Of a stretch of 64,000 nucleotides of DNA, positions 31,083-40,056 are shown one piece after another. The position numbers and the translations under genes are program-made. The stretch is from Nocardioides allogilvus (GTDB lineage Bacteria; Actinomycetota; Actinomycetes; Propionibacteriales; Nocardioidaceae). How positions within the stretch are numbered: position 1 is the first letter of the stretch; every line of letters starts with the position of its first letter. The notes beneath the pieces are model-generated. The model was not told the DNA's origin and did not search any database. It was given only the letters and a program-made list of their open reading frames with translations. Location: the NCBI RefSeq assembly GCF_003047285.1, contig NZ_PZYX01000007.1, positions 1-64,000 on the forward strand. The letters are read 5' to 3'.

Positions 31083-32242
31083 CGCATCTCGCGCCAGGTC
31101 GCGCCGAGGTCATCGGAGGTCCACGCGGTGGTCTGGTCCGGCCCGATCGCGGTGATCAGCGCGGCGTCCGCGGTCACGTCGATGTCGGTCACCATGGGCT
31201 CGAACGGTGCGGCAGTCCTGAAGGGCGCGCCCGATTCGATGCGTTCGTACGTCGACCAGTCATCGCCCTCGGAGACGTAGATCCCCGGCGGGGTGCCCCT
31301 CGGCTGCTCCCCGGCCAGGCCGTTGTCGCTCCAGGACTGGACGCTGGCAACGAAGCGACCGTCGGGCAGGACCGCCGTGGGGCCGAGGTAGGCCATGGGG
31401 TCGTCGACGGGCTCGACCACCGACCAGTCCCCGTCGTCCTCGAGCCGGCGGAGCTGCGAGAAGGGGAAGAGGGTGGCGCCGTCCCCACCTCCGACGACGA
31501 CGTGCCTGTCATCCGTGGAGGTGACGAAGCCGGGCAACAGGTGCGGATCAAGTGCATCGAAGTGCCGGTTCCAGGTCGCGCCGCCGTCGTCTGACCACGC
31601 ATACGAAGAGTCCGAGGTGATCGCGCGCAGCTGACCGGTGTCCGTCTGGATGAGCTGATGGGTTCCGTCCGGCACCGGCACCAGGTGTGCCGTCGCTGTC
31701 GCCGGGTCCGTCGCCCAGAACCGGTTCCTCGCCGGCCGGAAGACCATGCCGGCGACCACCTCGCCGCGCGCGACCGGCGCGACGTCCTTGACCATGTCCA
31801 CGGGCAGCACTGACCCGTCGGCCCGGACCACGTCGAGGCTCAAGCCACGCTGGTAGTCGAGGACGACGACCTCACCGCCGGCGGAGAGCCGGACGAACGC
31901 GTGGTGCCAGGTGGCGTCGGCCAGGGTCCTGGTCCTGAAGCCGTCGGCCGTCACAGCGATGGCCAGCCGCCGGGGGCCGCACCCGTCAGCGAAGCACGTG
32001 CTCCACAGGGCGACCCGGGTGTCCGGGTCACCGGGGGCGACCTGCACCTCTCGCAGCACGGACGCAGGATCGTCGACGATCTCCTCGGGGCTCGGTCGGT
32101 CGAGAACGACGCTCCCGGTCGCTGTCGGCGTGGGGGTCGGAGCCGGGGGCGGGGGCGTGGGATCAGCCGCCTGGGTGCACCCCGCCAGCAGCATCAGCGG
32201 AAGGAGCGGCGCCACGAGGCGCCGTACGAACAGACCAGGCAT
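31073..32242 (-). CDS. Lipoprotein with BNR/Asp-box beta-propeller (sialidase-like fold)
   Basis: A 389-residue predicted lipoprotein: MPGLFVRRLVAPLLPLMLLAGC gives a signal peptide ending in a lipobox (LLAGC), then a Pro/Thr linker of about 20 residues. The rest looks like a beta-propeller with Asp-box repeats (SDDGGATW; SDDLGATW), as in sialidases and Vps10-like proteins, but no catalytic sialidase residues can be assigned. ATG 32242 has GAGGGG 6 nt upstream, at the foot of a small hairpin. The function is unknown; surface binding is a guess. Confidence 0.75.
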   Translation of the reverse strand: MPGLFVRRLVAPLLPLMLLAGCTQAADPTPPPPAPTPTPTATGSVVLDRPSPEEIVDDPASVLREVQVAPGDPDTRVALWSTCFADGCGPRRLAIAVTADGFRTRTLADATWHHAFVRLSAGGEVVVLDYQRGLSLDVVRADGSVLPVDMVKDVAPVARGEVVAGMVFRPARNRFWATDPATATAHLVPVPDGTHQLIQTDTGQLRAITSDSSYAWSDDGGATWNRHFDALDPHLLPGFVTSTDDRHVVVGGGDGATLFPFSQLRRLEDDGDWSVVEPVDDPMAYLGPTAVLPDGRFVASVQSWSDNGLAGEQPRGTPPGIYVSEGDDWSTYERIESGAPFRTAAPFEPMVTDIDVTADAALITAIGPDQTTAWTSDDLGATWREMRAR

Positions 32243-32250
32243 GGGCGCCC

Positions 32251-32265
32251 CTCTCGTCACGAGAG
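32251..32265 (-). promoter_or_regulatory. Hairpin overlapping the lipoprotein ribosome binding site
   Basis: CTCTCG (32251-32256) and CGAGAG (32260-32265) pair across 3 nt. On the minus strand the second arm runs directly into the GAGGGG ribosome binding site, so it could limit translation. Confidence 0.35.
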
Positions 32266-32298
32266 AGACGCGCCGCAGCCCCAGCAGGTTGCCCCGGT

Positions 32299-33495
32299 CT
32301 ACTCCACCGGCAGGCCGAGGCCTCGGGCGATCAGCATGCGCTGGATCTCGGAGGTGCCCTCGCCGATCTCGAGCACCTTGGCGTCGCGGTAGAACCGGAC
32401 GACGGGGTATTCCTCCATGAAGCCGTAGCCGCCGAAGATCTGGGTCGCGATCCGGGTCGCGGTGACGGCCGACTCGGTGGAGTAGAGCTTCGCGATGGCG
32501 GCAGCCTGCTTGAAGTCCTTGGTCGAGACGCCGGCTCCGGCGTCCATCGCGTCCTTCATGGCGGCGGCCTTGTAGGTCAGCAGGCGCGAGGCCTCGAGCA
32601 TCACCTGGAGGTCGGAGACCTGGAAGGCGACGCCCTGCTTGCGCCCGATCGGACCGCCGAAGGTCTGGCGGTCGAGGGAGTACTCCAGGGAGAGGTCCAG
32701 GCAGGCCTGGATGCAGCCGACGGCGAGCGCCGCGATCGCGACCCGGCCGTCGTCGAGGGTGGCGAGGAACTGGGCGTAGCCGCGACCACGGTCACCGAGC
32801 AGGTTGGCCTCGGGGACGCGCACGTCCTCGAAGGACAGCGGGTGGGTGTCGGAGGCGTGCCAGCCGAGCTTGTCGTAGGCCTTCTCGGCGGTGAAGCCGG
32901 GCGTGCCGCTCGGCACGATGATGGTGGAGATCTCGGGACGGCCGCCCTCGCGCTCACCGGTCTTCGCGGTGACGGTGACCAGCGAGGTGATCGAGGAACC
33001 GGAGTTGGTGATGAACTGCTTGGCGCCGTTGACGACCCACTCGCCGTCGACGAGCTCGGCCTTCGTGCGGGTCGCGCCCGCGTCGGAGCCCGCGCCCGGC
33101 TCGGTCAGGCCGAAGCCGGCGAGCTGCTCACCGGCGACCAGGGAGGGGAGGTACTCCGCCTTCTGCGCGTCGGTGCCGTAGGTCAGGATCGGATTGATGC
33201 CGAGCCCGACGGCCGCCTCGAGCGTGATGCCCATCGACTGGTCGACCCGGCCGATCTCCTCGATCGCCAGGCACAGCGACGTGAAGCCGCCGTCCTCGCC
33301 GGCCAGCCCTGACCCGCCGTACTCCTCCGGAGCGGTGAGCCCCATCAGGCCGAGCGCCCCCATCTTCTGCACGACGTCGGTCGGGAAGTGGTGGTCTCGG
33401 TCCCACTGCGCGGCATGGGGCGCGATCTCTGCCTGCGCAAAGTCACGGACGCTGCGACGGAACTGCTCGTGCTCGGGCGACAACTCGAAGGTCAT
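32299..33495 (-). CDS. Acyl-CoA dehydrogenase (branched/short-chain type)
   Basis: A 398-residue acyl-CoA dehydrogenase. Signatures are FGLTEPGAGSDAGATRT, WVVNGAKQFITNSGSSI, YSLDRQTFGGPIGRKQGVAFQVSDLQVMLEASRLLTYKAA in outline, and ATQIFGGYGFMEEYPVVRFYRDAKVLEIGEGTSEIQRMLI, where EGTSE bears the usual catalytic Glu context. Its nearest look is isovaleryl- or short-chain enzymes, but the substrate is not decided. ATG 33495 is 7 nt from TACGCT (leaderless layout), and a near-perfect 22-bp palindrome sits just upstream. Confidence 0.92.
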   Translation of the reverse strand: MTFELSPEHEQFRRSVRDFAQAEIAPHAAQWDRDHHFPTDVVQKMGALGLMGLTAPEEYGGSGLAGEDGGFTSLCLAIEEIGRVDQSMGITLEAAVGLGINPILTYGTDAQKAEYLPSLVAGEQLAGFGLTEPGAGSDAGATRTKAELVDGEWVVNGAKQFITNSGSSITSLVTVTAKTGEREGGRPEISTIIVPSGTPGFTAEKAYDKLGWHASDTHPLSFEDVRVPEANLLGDRGRGYAQFLATLDDGRVAIAALAVGCIQACLDLSLEYSLDRQTFGGPIGRKQGVAFQVSDLQVMLEASRLLTYKAAAMKDAMDAGAGVSTKDFKQAAAIAKLYSTESAVTATRIATQIFGGYGFMEEYPVVRFYRDAKVLEIGEGTSEIQRMLIARGLGLPVE

Positions 33496-33502
33496 GGGCG
33501 GC

Positions 33503-33508
33503 AGCGTA
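33503..33508 (-). promoter_or_regulatory. -10 element TACGCT, leaderless acyl-CoA dehydrogenase
   Basis: Minus-strand TACGCT is 7 nt from ATG 33495. The palindrome at 33515-33536 lies immediately upstream of it, covering the space between the -10 and -35 positions. Confidence 0.5.
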
Positions 33509-33514
33509 GCGCGA

Positions 33515-33536
33515 GAGGTTAACGATCGCTAACCTC
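33515..33536. promoter_or_regulatory. 22-bp near-perfect palindrome, probable operator
   Basis: Arms GAGGTTA and TAACCTC flank a centre with CGATCG; 20 of 22 positions are symmetric. It overlaps the promoter of the acyl-CoA dehydrogenase gene and resembles TetR-type operators found before fatty-acid or branched-chain catabolic genes. The AGGTTA/TAACCT halves also resemble iron-box halves, but the spacing is 8 bp rather than the usual 3. Confidence 0.55.
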
Positions 33537-33548
33537 AACTCCCCGGGG

Positions 33549-33567
33549 TAAGGTTAGGCGGCCCTAA
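33549..33567 (+). promoter_or_regulatory. IdeR/DtxR-type iron box
   Basis: TAAGGTTAGGCGGCCCTAA matches the 19-bp IdeR/DtxR consensus (TTAGGTTAGSCTAACCTAA) at 16 of 19 positions, with the mismatches clustered at positions 12-14. It precedes the ferric ABC importer. The box covers the A of an in-frame ATG at 33567, which argues that translation starts further down, at GTG 33591. Confidence 0.7.
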
Positions 33568-33590
33568 TGACCGAGTCGAGGACGTCCCCT

Positions 33591-34607
33591 GTGAGCACCA
33601 AGCCCCTGCGCCGCCTTGCCGGCATCGCCGCCGCCGCCGCGCTGGTCGCGCCGCTGAGCGCCTGCAGCATCCTCAACCCGCCCGACCTGGTCGTCTACAA
33701 CGCCCAGCACGAGGAGCTCCTCGACGAGCTCGTCCCGTTGTTCGAGGAGGAGTCGGGCCTCGACGTCGAGCTGCGCAGCGGCAAGGACCTCGAGATGGCC
33801 AACCAGATCGTCGCGGAGGGCACCGACTCCCCCGCCGACGTCTTCCTGACCGAGAACTCCCCGGCCATGAGCATCGTGGACAACGCCGACCTCTTCGCCC
33901 CGGTCCCGGCGGGCGCCCTGGAGACGATCCCGGCGGCCTACGTGCCGAGCTCGAAGAACTGGGTCGGCTTCCTCGCCCGCTCGACCGTGGTCATGTACAA
34001 CACCGACAGCCTCACCGAGGCCGACCTGCCGCAGAGCATCCTCGACTTCGCCGAGCCCGAGTGGGAGGGCCGCGTCGGCTTCTCCCCCACGGGTGCCGAC
34101 TTCCAGGCGATCGTCAGCGCCGTCCTCGAGCTCGAGGGCGAGGACGCCACCCGCGCCTGGCTCGAGGGCCTCAAGGCCAACGGCGTCATCCTGCAGAACA
34201 ACCTCGTCGTCATGCAGGAGGCCAACGAGGGCGCGATCGACGCCGGCATCGCCTACCACTACTACTGGTACCGCGACCAGGAGGAGAGTGGCGCCGACTC
34301 CGACAGCTCCGCGCTGCACTTCTTCGGCGACCAGGACCCGGGCGCCTTCCTGTCCGTCTCCGGCGCCGGCATCCTCAAGAGCTCCGAGCACGCCGCGGCC
34401 GCCGAGGAGTTCGTCGAGTGGCTGACCGGCACCGAGGCCCAGCAGGCGATGGCCGAGTCCTACGCCCTCGAGTACCCCCTCAACCCCGAGGCCACCCTCA
34501 ACCCCGACGTCAAGCCCTTCGACGAGCTCGAGCCGCCGACCGTCGACGTGTCCAGCCTCAACGGTCCCCGGGTCACCGAGCTGATGACCGAAGCCGGCCT
34601 GCTCTGA
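33591..34607 (+). CDS. Ferric iron ABC transporter substrate-binding lipoprotein
   Basis: A 338-residue periplasmic-type binding protein of the FbpA/AfuA class, anchored as a lipoprotein: STKPLRRLAGIAAAAALVAPLSAC ends in a lipobox (LSAC). Binding-fold landmarks are DLVVYNAQHEELLDELVPLFEEESGLDVELRSGKDLEMANQI, the VMYNTDSL strand and IAYHYYWYRDQ, whose tyrosine pair is the usual Fe(III) ligand. GTG 33591 was preferred over ATG 33567 because the iron box overlaps that ATG and GAGGAC lies upstream of the GTG. It is the first gene of an iron-regulated operon. Confidence 0.88.
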   Translation: MSTKPLRRLAGIAAAAALVAPLSACSILNPPDLVVYNAQHEELLDELVPLFEEESGLDVELRSGKDLEMANQIVAEGTDSPADVFLTENSPAMSIVDNADLFAPVPAGALETIPAAYVPSSKNWVGFLARSTVVMYNTDSLTEADLPQSILDFAEPEWEGRVGFSPTGADFQAIVSAVLELEGEDATRAWLEGLKANGVILQNNLVVMQEANEGAIDAGIAYHYYWYRDQEESGADSDSSALHFFGDQDPGAFLSVSGAGILKSSEHAAAAEEFVEWLTGTEAQQAMAESYALEYPLNPEATLNPDVKPFDELEPPTVDVSSLNGPRVTELMTEAGLL

Positions 34608-36133
34608 GCAAGAGGAACACCACACCGACACCACCCCTGCTGCTCGCGGCCGGGGTGGTCGTCGCGCTGCTGGCACTCATCCCGTTGGTGTACGTCGCCG
34701 TCTACACCGTCATCATCGGGCCGGTCGAGCTCTGGCAGCTCGTGGTGCGGCCGCGGATCCTGGAGCTGCTCCGCAACACCGTCACGCTGGCTGTCGCCTG
34801 CATGGCCGCGACGGCGCTGCTCGGCGTAGCGCTGGCCGTCCTCGTCGAGCGCACCGACCTGCCCGCACGGCGGCTGTGGCACGGACTGCTCGTCGCGCCG
34901 CTCGCCGTACCGGCCTTCGTCAACGGCTATGCGTGGATCTCGCTGGACCGCTCGATCCAGGGCTTCGGCGGTGCCTTCCTGGTCATCACGCTCTCCTACT
35001 ACCCGCTCGTCTACCTCCCGGCCGTGGCCGCGCTCCGAGGTCTCGACCCGGCGCTCGAGGAGGCGTCGTGGTCGCTGGGCCACAGCCGGTGGCAGACGTT
35101 CGCCCGCGTCGTGCTGCCCCAGCTCCGACCGGCCCTGCTCGGCGGCGTGCTGCTCGTCGGCCTGCACCTGCTGGCCGAGTTCGGCGCCCTCGCGCTGCTC
35201 CGCTTCCCCACCTTCACCACGGCCATCTACGACCAGTACGGCTCCACCTTCAACGGCTCCGCGGCCACCGCGATGGCCGGCGTGCTGGTCATGCTCTGCC
35301 TGTTCCTGCTCCTTGCCGAGCTGCGCCTGCGCGGCAGTCGCCACTACGCCCGCATCGGCCACGGCGCCGCCCGCCTCTCCGAGCCCGCGCGCCTGCGCGC
35401 CCTCCGCTGGCCGCTGGTGGCGCTGGTCGCCGGACTGGTCGCCCTCGCCGTCGGCGTGCCGGCCTATGCCCTCGTCCACTGGCTCGTCGTCGGCTCCTCC
35501 ACCGAGTTCCCCCTCGGCGAGCTGCTCGCCGCGACCGGCAGCACCGTCGCGCTCGCCGGAGCGGGCGCGATCGCCACGACGCTGGCCGCGCTCCCCGTCG
35601 CCTGGCTGGCGGTGCGCCACCGCAACCGCGTGAGCACCCTCGTCGAGCGCAGCACCTACATCGCCAACGCGCTGCCCGGCATCGTCGTCGGCCTCGCCCT
35701 CGTCGTGGCGAGCCTGCGACTGGTCCCGGTGATCTACCAGAGCGCCCTGCTGCTCGTCGTCGCCTACGCCATCCTCTTCCTCCCGCGCGCGGTCGTGACG
35801 GTGCGCTCCGGGCTCGAGCAGGCGCCGATCGTGCTCGACCACGTCGCGCAGAGCCTCGGCTCCGGCCCGATCACCACCGCCCGCCGGGTCACGCTGCCGC
35901 TCATCGCGCCCAGCCTCGGCGCCGGCGCCGCCCTCGTCTTCCTCGCGATCTCGACCGAGCTGACCGCCACGCTCATGCTCAGCCCCATCGGCACCCGCAC
36001 GCTGGCCACCGAGTTCTGGTCCGCGTCCTCGGAGCTTCGGTACGGCGCCGCGGCGCCGTACGCCCTGCTGCTGGTGCTCATCTCGGTGCCCGCGACGTTG
36101 CTGCTGATGCGTCAGGAGAGACTGACGCCATGA
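34604..36133 (+). CDS. Ferric iron ABC transporter permease (two fused domains)
   Basis: A 509-residue permease with two BPD_transp_1 domains and about 12 membrane spans, as in FbpB/AfuB-type transporters. The coupling (EAA) loops are EEASWSLGHSRWQTFARVVLPQLRPALLG and LDHVAQSLGSGPITTARRVTLPLIAPSLG in outline. The apparent start is CTG 34604, overlapping the substrate-binding gene stop as CTGA, which gives a basic N-terminus (LSKRNTTPTPP) before the first span; the next in-frame start, GTG 34655, would cut into that span. The CTG start is unusual and should be checked. The ATPase gene follows with an ATGA overlap. Confidence 0.85.
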   Translation: MSKRNTTPTPPLLLAAGVVVALLALIPLVYVAVYTVIIGPVELWQLVVRPRILELLRNTVTLAVACMAATALLGVALAVLVERTDLPARRLWHGLLVAPLAVPAFVNGYAWISLDRSIQGFGGAFLVITLSYYPLVYLPAVAALRGLDPALEEASWSLGHSRWQTFARVVLPQLRPALLGGVLLVGLHLLAEFGALALLRFPTFTTAIYDQYGSTFNGSAATAMAGVLVMLCLFLLLAELRLRGSRHYARIGHGAARLSEPARLRALRWPLVALVAGLVALAVGVPAYALVHWLVVGSSTEFPLGELLAATGSTVALAGAGAIATTLAALPVAWLAVRHRNRVSTLVERSTYIANALPGIVVGLALVVASLRLVPVIYQSALLLVVAYAILFLPRAVVTVRSGLEQAPIVLDHVAQSLGSGPITTARRVTLPLIAPSLGAGAALVFLAISTELTATLMLSPIGTRTLATEFWSASSELRYGAAAPYALLLVLISVPATLLLMRQERLTP

Positions 36134-37161
36134 GCGCCCTGACCATCACCAAGGTGCGCAAGGCATTCACCGACACCGTCGCCCTCGACGACGTGAGCCT
36201 GCACGTGCCGCACGGCTCGCTGACGGCCGTGCTCGGACCGAGCGGCTGTGGCAAGACCACCCTGCTCCGCCTGATCGCCGGCTTCCTGGCCCCCGACGCC
36301 GGCACCATCGCCTTCGACGACCGTGTCGTCGCCGGCGCCGGCCGACCGGTGCCGCCCCAGGACCGCAAGGTCGGCTACGTCCCGCAGGAGGGGGCCCTCT
36401 TCCCCCACCTCGACGTCGCCGGCAACATCGGCTTCGGCCTGCCGCGGGCCGAGCGCGTGGGCGACCGGATCGACGAGATGCTCGACCTGGTCGAGCTCCC
36501 CCGGTCCTTCCGCTCCCGTCAGCCCCACGAGCTCTCCGGCGGCCAGCAGCAGCGCGTCGCCCTGGCACGGGCGCTCGCGCCCGGACCCACCGTGGTGCTG
36601 CTCGACGAACCCTTCTCCTCCCTCGACGCCTCGCTGCGCGAGTCGACCGGCCGGGCCGTCGCCCGCGCCCTGCGCGCGGCCCACGCGACCGGGCTGCTCG
36701 TCACCCACGACCAGTCGGAGGCGCTCTCGCTGGCCGATCAGGTCGCCGTCTTGCGCGAGGGGCGGCTCATCCAGGCCGGCTCCCCCGCCGACGTCTACCT
36801 CACGCCGCACGACCCCGAGCTGGCCCGCTTCGTCGGCGGCGCCACCTCCCTCGAGGGCCGTGCCGGCGCCGGGAGCACGGCGACGTGCGCCCTCGGCACG
36901 GTCACGCTGACCCATCCCGCGTCGGCCGACGACGTCGTGCTCGTCATCCGGCCCGACCAGGTCGTGCTGGACACGGCCGGGGTCGACGCCCACGTCGACG
37001 AGGTGAGCTTCTACGGCCACGACGCGGCCATCCGGCTGACCGTGGGCGGCGCGGCTCTCGTGGCCCGGGTGTCCGGACCGAGCGCCCCGGCGGCCGGTGA
37101 CAGCGTGCGGATCAGCGTGCGCGGCGCCGTACACGCCTATCCCGCACCCGTCCGCGACTGA
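36130..37161 (+). CDS. Ferric iron ABC transporter ATP-binding protein
   Basis: A 343-residue ABC ATPase. Walker A is GPSGCGKTT (about residue 37), the Q-loop GYVPQEG, the signature ELSGGQQQRVALARAL, and the Walker B VVLLDEPFSSLDA with the VTHDQSEAL switch. A C-terminal TOBE-like region (VLVIRPDQVVLD... GDSVRISVRG) follows, as in FbpC/AfuC. Its start overlaps the permease stop (ATGA). It completes an iron-box-controlled three-gene Fe(III) importer. Confidence 0.92.
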   Translation: MSALTITKVRKAFTDTVALDDVSLHVPHGSLTAVLGPSGCGKTTLLRLIAGFLAPDAGTIAFDDRVVAGAGRPVPPQDRKVGYVPQEGALFPHLDVAGNIGFGLPRAERVGDRIDEMLDLVELPRSFRSRQPHELSGGQQQRVALARALAPGPTVVLLDEPFSSLDASLRESTGRAVARALRAAHATGLLVTHDQSEALSLADQVAVLREGRLIQAGSPADVYLTPHDPELARFVGGATSLEGRAGAGSTATCALGTVTLTHPASADDVVLVIRPDQVVLDTAGVDAHVDEVSFYGHDAAIRLTVGGAALVARVSGPSAPAAGDSVRISVRGAVHAYPAPVRD

Positions 37162-37192
37162 GACCTCGGTCGGGACGCAGGAGCGGGGACGA

Positions 37193-37198
37193 TAGTCT
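37193..37198 (+). promoter_or_regulatory. -10 element TAGTCT of the carboxylase alpha gene
   Basis: TAGTCT lies 36 nt before GTG 37235 and the predicted leader contains a good AGGAG ribosome binding site 7 nt from the start, so this gene has a normal leadered promoter. Confidence 0.4.
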
Positions 37199-37234
37199 CC
37201 GCAAGGAAGTCATCGAGGAAGCCAGGAGTATTTC

Positions 37235-39022
37235 GTGCCCGAGAACCAGGGGTTGCAGAAGGTCCTCATCGCCAATCGCGGCGAGATCGCAGTGCGCGTC
37301 ATCCGCGCCTGCAAGGACGCCGGCATCGGCAGCGTCGCGGTCTACGCCGACCCGGACCGGGATGCCCAGTTCGTGCGCCTGGCCGACGAGGCCCACGCCC
37401 TCGGCGGTGCGACCCCGGCCGAGACCTACCTCGACATCGAGAAGATCATCAAGGTCGCGACCGACTCCGGTGCCGACTCCGTGCACCCCGGCTACGGCTT
37501 CCTCGCCGAGAACGCCGTCTTCGCCCAGGCCGTCATCGACGCCGGGCTGATCTGGATCGGCCCCTCGCCCGAGGCGATCGAGGGCCTCGGCGACAAGGCG
37601 AAGGCCAAGCAGATCGCCCTCGCGGCCGGCGCTCCCCTGGCCCCGGGCCTCAAGGACGCGGTCAAGGACGCCGACGAGATCGTCGGCTTCGCGAAGGAGC
37701 ACGGCCTGCCGGTCGCCATCAAGGCGGTCTTCGGCGGCGGCGGTCGCGGCCTCAAGGTCGCGCGCACCCTCGAGGAGATCCCCGAGCTCTACGAGTCGGC
37801 GGTCCGCGAGGCGATCAGCGCCTTCGGTCGCGGCGAGTGCCTGGTCGAGAAGTTCCTCGACAAGCCGCGCCACGTCGAGACCCAGTGCCTGGCCGACCAG
37901 CACGGCAACGTCGTGGTCATCTCGACCCGCGACTGCTCGCTGCAGCGTCGTCACCAGAAGCTGGTCGAGGAGGCGCCCGCGCCGTTCCTCACCGACGAGC
38001 AGAACAAGCGCCTCTACGACTCCTCCAAGGCCATCCTCAAGGAGGCCGGCTACGTCGGCGCCGGCACCTGCGAGTTCCTCGTCGCGGCCGACGGCACGAT
38101 CTCCTTCCTCGAGGTCAACACCCGCCTCCAGGTCGAGCACTGCGTCTCCGAAGAGGTCACCGGCATCGACCTGGTGCGCGAGATGTTCCGCATCGCGGCC
38201 GGCGAGGAGCTCGGCTACGACGACCCCGAGGTCCGCGGCCACTCGATCGAGTACCGCATCAACGCCGAGGACGGCGGCAACAACTTCATGCCCGCCCCCG
38301 GCACCCTCACCGCCTGGCAGCCGCCCGCCGGCCCCGGTGTCCGCGTCGACTCCGGCTACATCAACGGCGAGACGATCCCGGGCAACTTCGACTCGCTCGT
38401 CGCCAAGCTGATCGTCACCGGCAAGGACCGCACGCAGGCGATCGAGCGTTCGCGCCGCGCGCTGTCCGAGTTCGAGGTCGACGGCATGCCGACCGCCATC
38501 ACCTTCCACGAGGTCATCGTCAACGACCCGGCTTGGGTCGGCGCCTCGACGCCGTCCGGCGAGGGTGAGTTCACGGTCTACACGACCTGGATCGAGACCG
38601 ACTTCGACAACCAGATCACGCCCTACTCCGGTGCCTCGGCCGACGCCGACGAGCCCGAGGAGCGCCAGCGCGTCACCGTCGAGGTCGGCGGTCGTCGCCT
38701 CGAGGTCGTGCTCCCGGCCGGCCTCGGTGGCCTGTCGTCGGGCGGCGGAGGCGGTTCGGCCAAGAAGCCGAAGCGCGCGGCCAAGAAGGCCGGCGCCGCG
38801 GCGTCGGGCGACTCGGTCACCTCGCCGATGCAGGGCACCATCGTCAAGGTCGCCGTCACCGACGGCCAGGTCCTCGCCGAGGGCGACGTCGTCGTCGTGC
38901 TCGAGGCGATGAAGATGGAGCAGCCGCTCAAGGCCCACAAGGCCGGCACCGTCACCGGCCTCGTGGCCGAGGTCGGCGCCACCGTCACCAACGGCGCGGT
39001 CATCTGCGAGCTCAAGGACTGA
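37235..39022 (+). CDS. Acyl-CoA carboxylase alpha subunit (biotin carboxylase plus biotin carrier)
   Basis: A 595-residue fusion of biotin carboxylase and BCCP domains. The ATP-grasp part has [70 protein letters not shown] and [22 protein letters not shown]; after a basic Ala/Lys linker comes the biotinyl domain with EAMKMEQPL near residue 560. It charges biotin with bicarbonate and ATP for a separate beta subunit, most simply the one at 26306. GTG 37235 has AGGAG upstream. It is monocistronic, 9 kb from the beta/epsilon genes, which is typical for shared alpha subunits. Confidence 0.94.
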   Translation: MPENQGLQKVLIANRGEIAVRVIRACKDAGIGSVAVYADPDRDAQFVRLADEAHALGGATPAETYLDIEKIIKVATDSGADSVHPGYGFLAENAVFAQAVIDAGLIWIGPSPEAIEGLGDKAKAKQIALAAGAPLAPGLKDAVKDADEIVGFAKEHGLPVAIKAVFGGGGRGLKVARTLEEIPELYESAVREAISAFGRGECLVEKFLDKPRHVETQCLADQHGNVVVISTRDCSLQRRHQKLVEEAPAPFLTDEQNKRLYDSSKAILKEAGYVGAGTCEFLVAADGTISFLEVNTRLQVEHCVSEEVTGIDLVREMFRIAAGEELGYDDPEVRGHSIEYRINAEDGGNNFMPAPGTLTAWQPPAGPGVRVDSGYINGETIPGNFDSLVAKLIVTGKDRTQAIERSRRALSEFEVDGMPTAITFHEVIVNDPAWVGASTPSGEGEFTVYTTWIETDFDNQITPYSGASADADEPEERQRVTVEVGGRRLEVVLPAGLGGLSSGGGGGSAKKPKRAAKKAGAAASGDSVTSPMQGTIVKVAVTDGQVLAEGDVVVVLEAMKMEQPLKAHKAGTVTGLVAEVGATVTNGAVICELKD

Positions 39023-39032
39023 TCGACTCGGT

Positions 39033-39052
39033 CCCCGGGGCGATCACCGGGG
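39033..39052. terminator. Hairpin between convergent genes
   Basis: CCCCGG (39033-39038) pairs with CCGGGG (39047-39052) around an 8-nt loop, spanning the end of the carboxylase alpha gene and the stop of the convergent lipoprotein gene. It is a weak candidate terminator for both. Confidence 0.4.
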
Positions 39053-39961
39053 CACGTGGTTGCGCACGACCGCGTCACGAGGCGGTGCTGCCCGCTCGAC
39101 CTCGGGCGCGGTGTCGCCGGTGATCGCAACGAACACCTCGGACGCGACGCCGTGCATGCCGGCGAGCACGGGGTGGAACGGCGCGGCGATGCCCACCCGC
39201 ATCTGCGGGCCGTTGATCCACGCAGACCTGCCCGCGCAGACGTCGTGGCCCTCCGAGGCCGGGTCGACATCGACGTACGACGCTCCCGCGGACTCCGCGC
39301 CCGCCCGCAGCGACGCGTTGAGCCGGTCGGCGATGCTGGCCGCTGCCGCCAGCTGCTCCGCCGCCAGCGGTACGGCCCGGCAGGTCTCCTCCGGCGGGAG
39401 CACCTGGGGATAGCCCACGACATAGACCGCGGCGTCGGGCGCCCGCTTCGCGATGGCGCGTACGGCGCCCGCCACCCGTTGCTCCACCCGGCCGGCGTCG
39501 CGCAGCAGCCCGCGCTCGTGCTGCGGCGAGCAGCCCTCGATGCAGGCGAGCAGGGAGGCGAAGATGCCGAAGTCGTTGCCGCCCATGCCGAGGGTGACCA
39601 GGTCGGTGTCGGCGGACACAGCGGCGAGCTGCGGAGCGACCCGCTTGCCGTCGAGCAGCCGCTGGCGGCGCGTGAGGTCGCGGGTGTCGGCCGCCGAGCA
39701 GGTGACGTCGGTGTAGGACTCGACCGAGAGCCAGCCGGCCAGGAAGGCCGGGTAGTTGTCGGTGGAGCGGACGCAGCCCGACGGGTCGGACCGGATCGTG
39801 GTGATGAGCGGGCCTGCGCTGTAGGAGTCGCCGAGTGCGACGTAGTCGATCTCGGCGGGCAGGTCGCCGAACACCCGCGACTCGCGCAGGTCGGCGCCGG
39901 CATCGCCGGAGCAGGCCGTGAGTGCCAGCAGGAGTGACGCCACGAGGGCGATGAGGCGCAT
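39044..39961 (-). CDS. SGNH/GDSL hydrolase lipoprotein
   Basis: A 305-residue secreted ester hydrolase. MRLIALVASLLLALTAC ends in a lipobox, followed by the SGNH blocks: DYVALGDSYSAGP with the nucleophilic Ser, VTLGMGGNDFGIF with the oxyanion Gly/Asn, and a C-terminal AAPFHPVLAGMHGVA with the catalytic His. Several Cys residues (SGCVRS, SYTDVTCSA, CIEGCSP, EETCRAV, HDVC) suggest disulfides, as in Streptomyces SGNH lipases. CATGAT lies 6 nt from ATG 39961. Its substrate is an ester of lipid, glycan or peptidoglycan. Confidence 0.88.
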   Translation of the reverse strand: MRLIALVASLLLALTACSGDAGADLRESRVFGDLPAEIDYVALGDSYSAGPLITTIRSDPSGCVRSTDNYPAFLAGWLSVESYTDVTCSAADTRDLTRRQRLLDGKRVAPQLAAVSADTDLVTLGMGGNDFGIFASLLACIEGCSPQHERGLLRDAGRVEQRVAGAVRAIAKRAPDAAVYVVGYPQVLPPEETCRAVPLAAEQLAAAASIADRLNASLRAGAESAGASYVDVDPASEGHDVCAGRSAWINGPQMRVGIAAPFHPVLAGMHGVASEVFVAITGDTAPEVERAAPPRDAVVRNHVPR

Positions 39962-39967
39962 CGGCAG

Positions 39968-39973
39968 ATCATG
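39968..39973 (-). promoter_or_regulatory. -10 element CATGAT, leaderless SGNH hydrolase
   Basis: Minus-strand CATGAT is 6 nt from ATG 39961, matching the arrangement before the PH-domain gene at 25473. Confidence 0.4.
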
Positions 39974-40043
39974 TCACCGGACACCAACGACCGGTCTCGC
40001 CACGGTACGGACGAGTAGCAACGCCGTGTGAGCCAGGTCTCGT

Positions 40044-40049
40044 TAGCCT
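40044..40049 (+). promoter_or_regulatory. -10 element TAGCCT, leaderless pyc
   Basis: TAGCCT is 7 nt from ATG 40057; the gene is divergent from the SGNH hydrolase, with the two -10 elements 70 bp apart. Confidence 0.45.
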
Positions 40050-40056
40050 TCGGCCC

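Noticed and set aside
33515..33536. Second iron box
   Set aside because: AGGTTA and TAACCT halves are present but separated by 8 bp instead of 3, and the site is at the dehydrogenase promoter.
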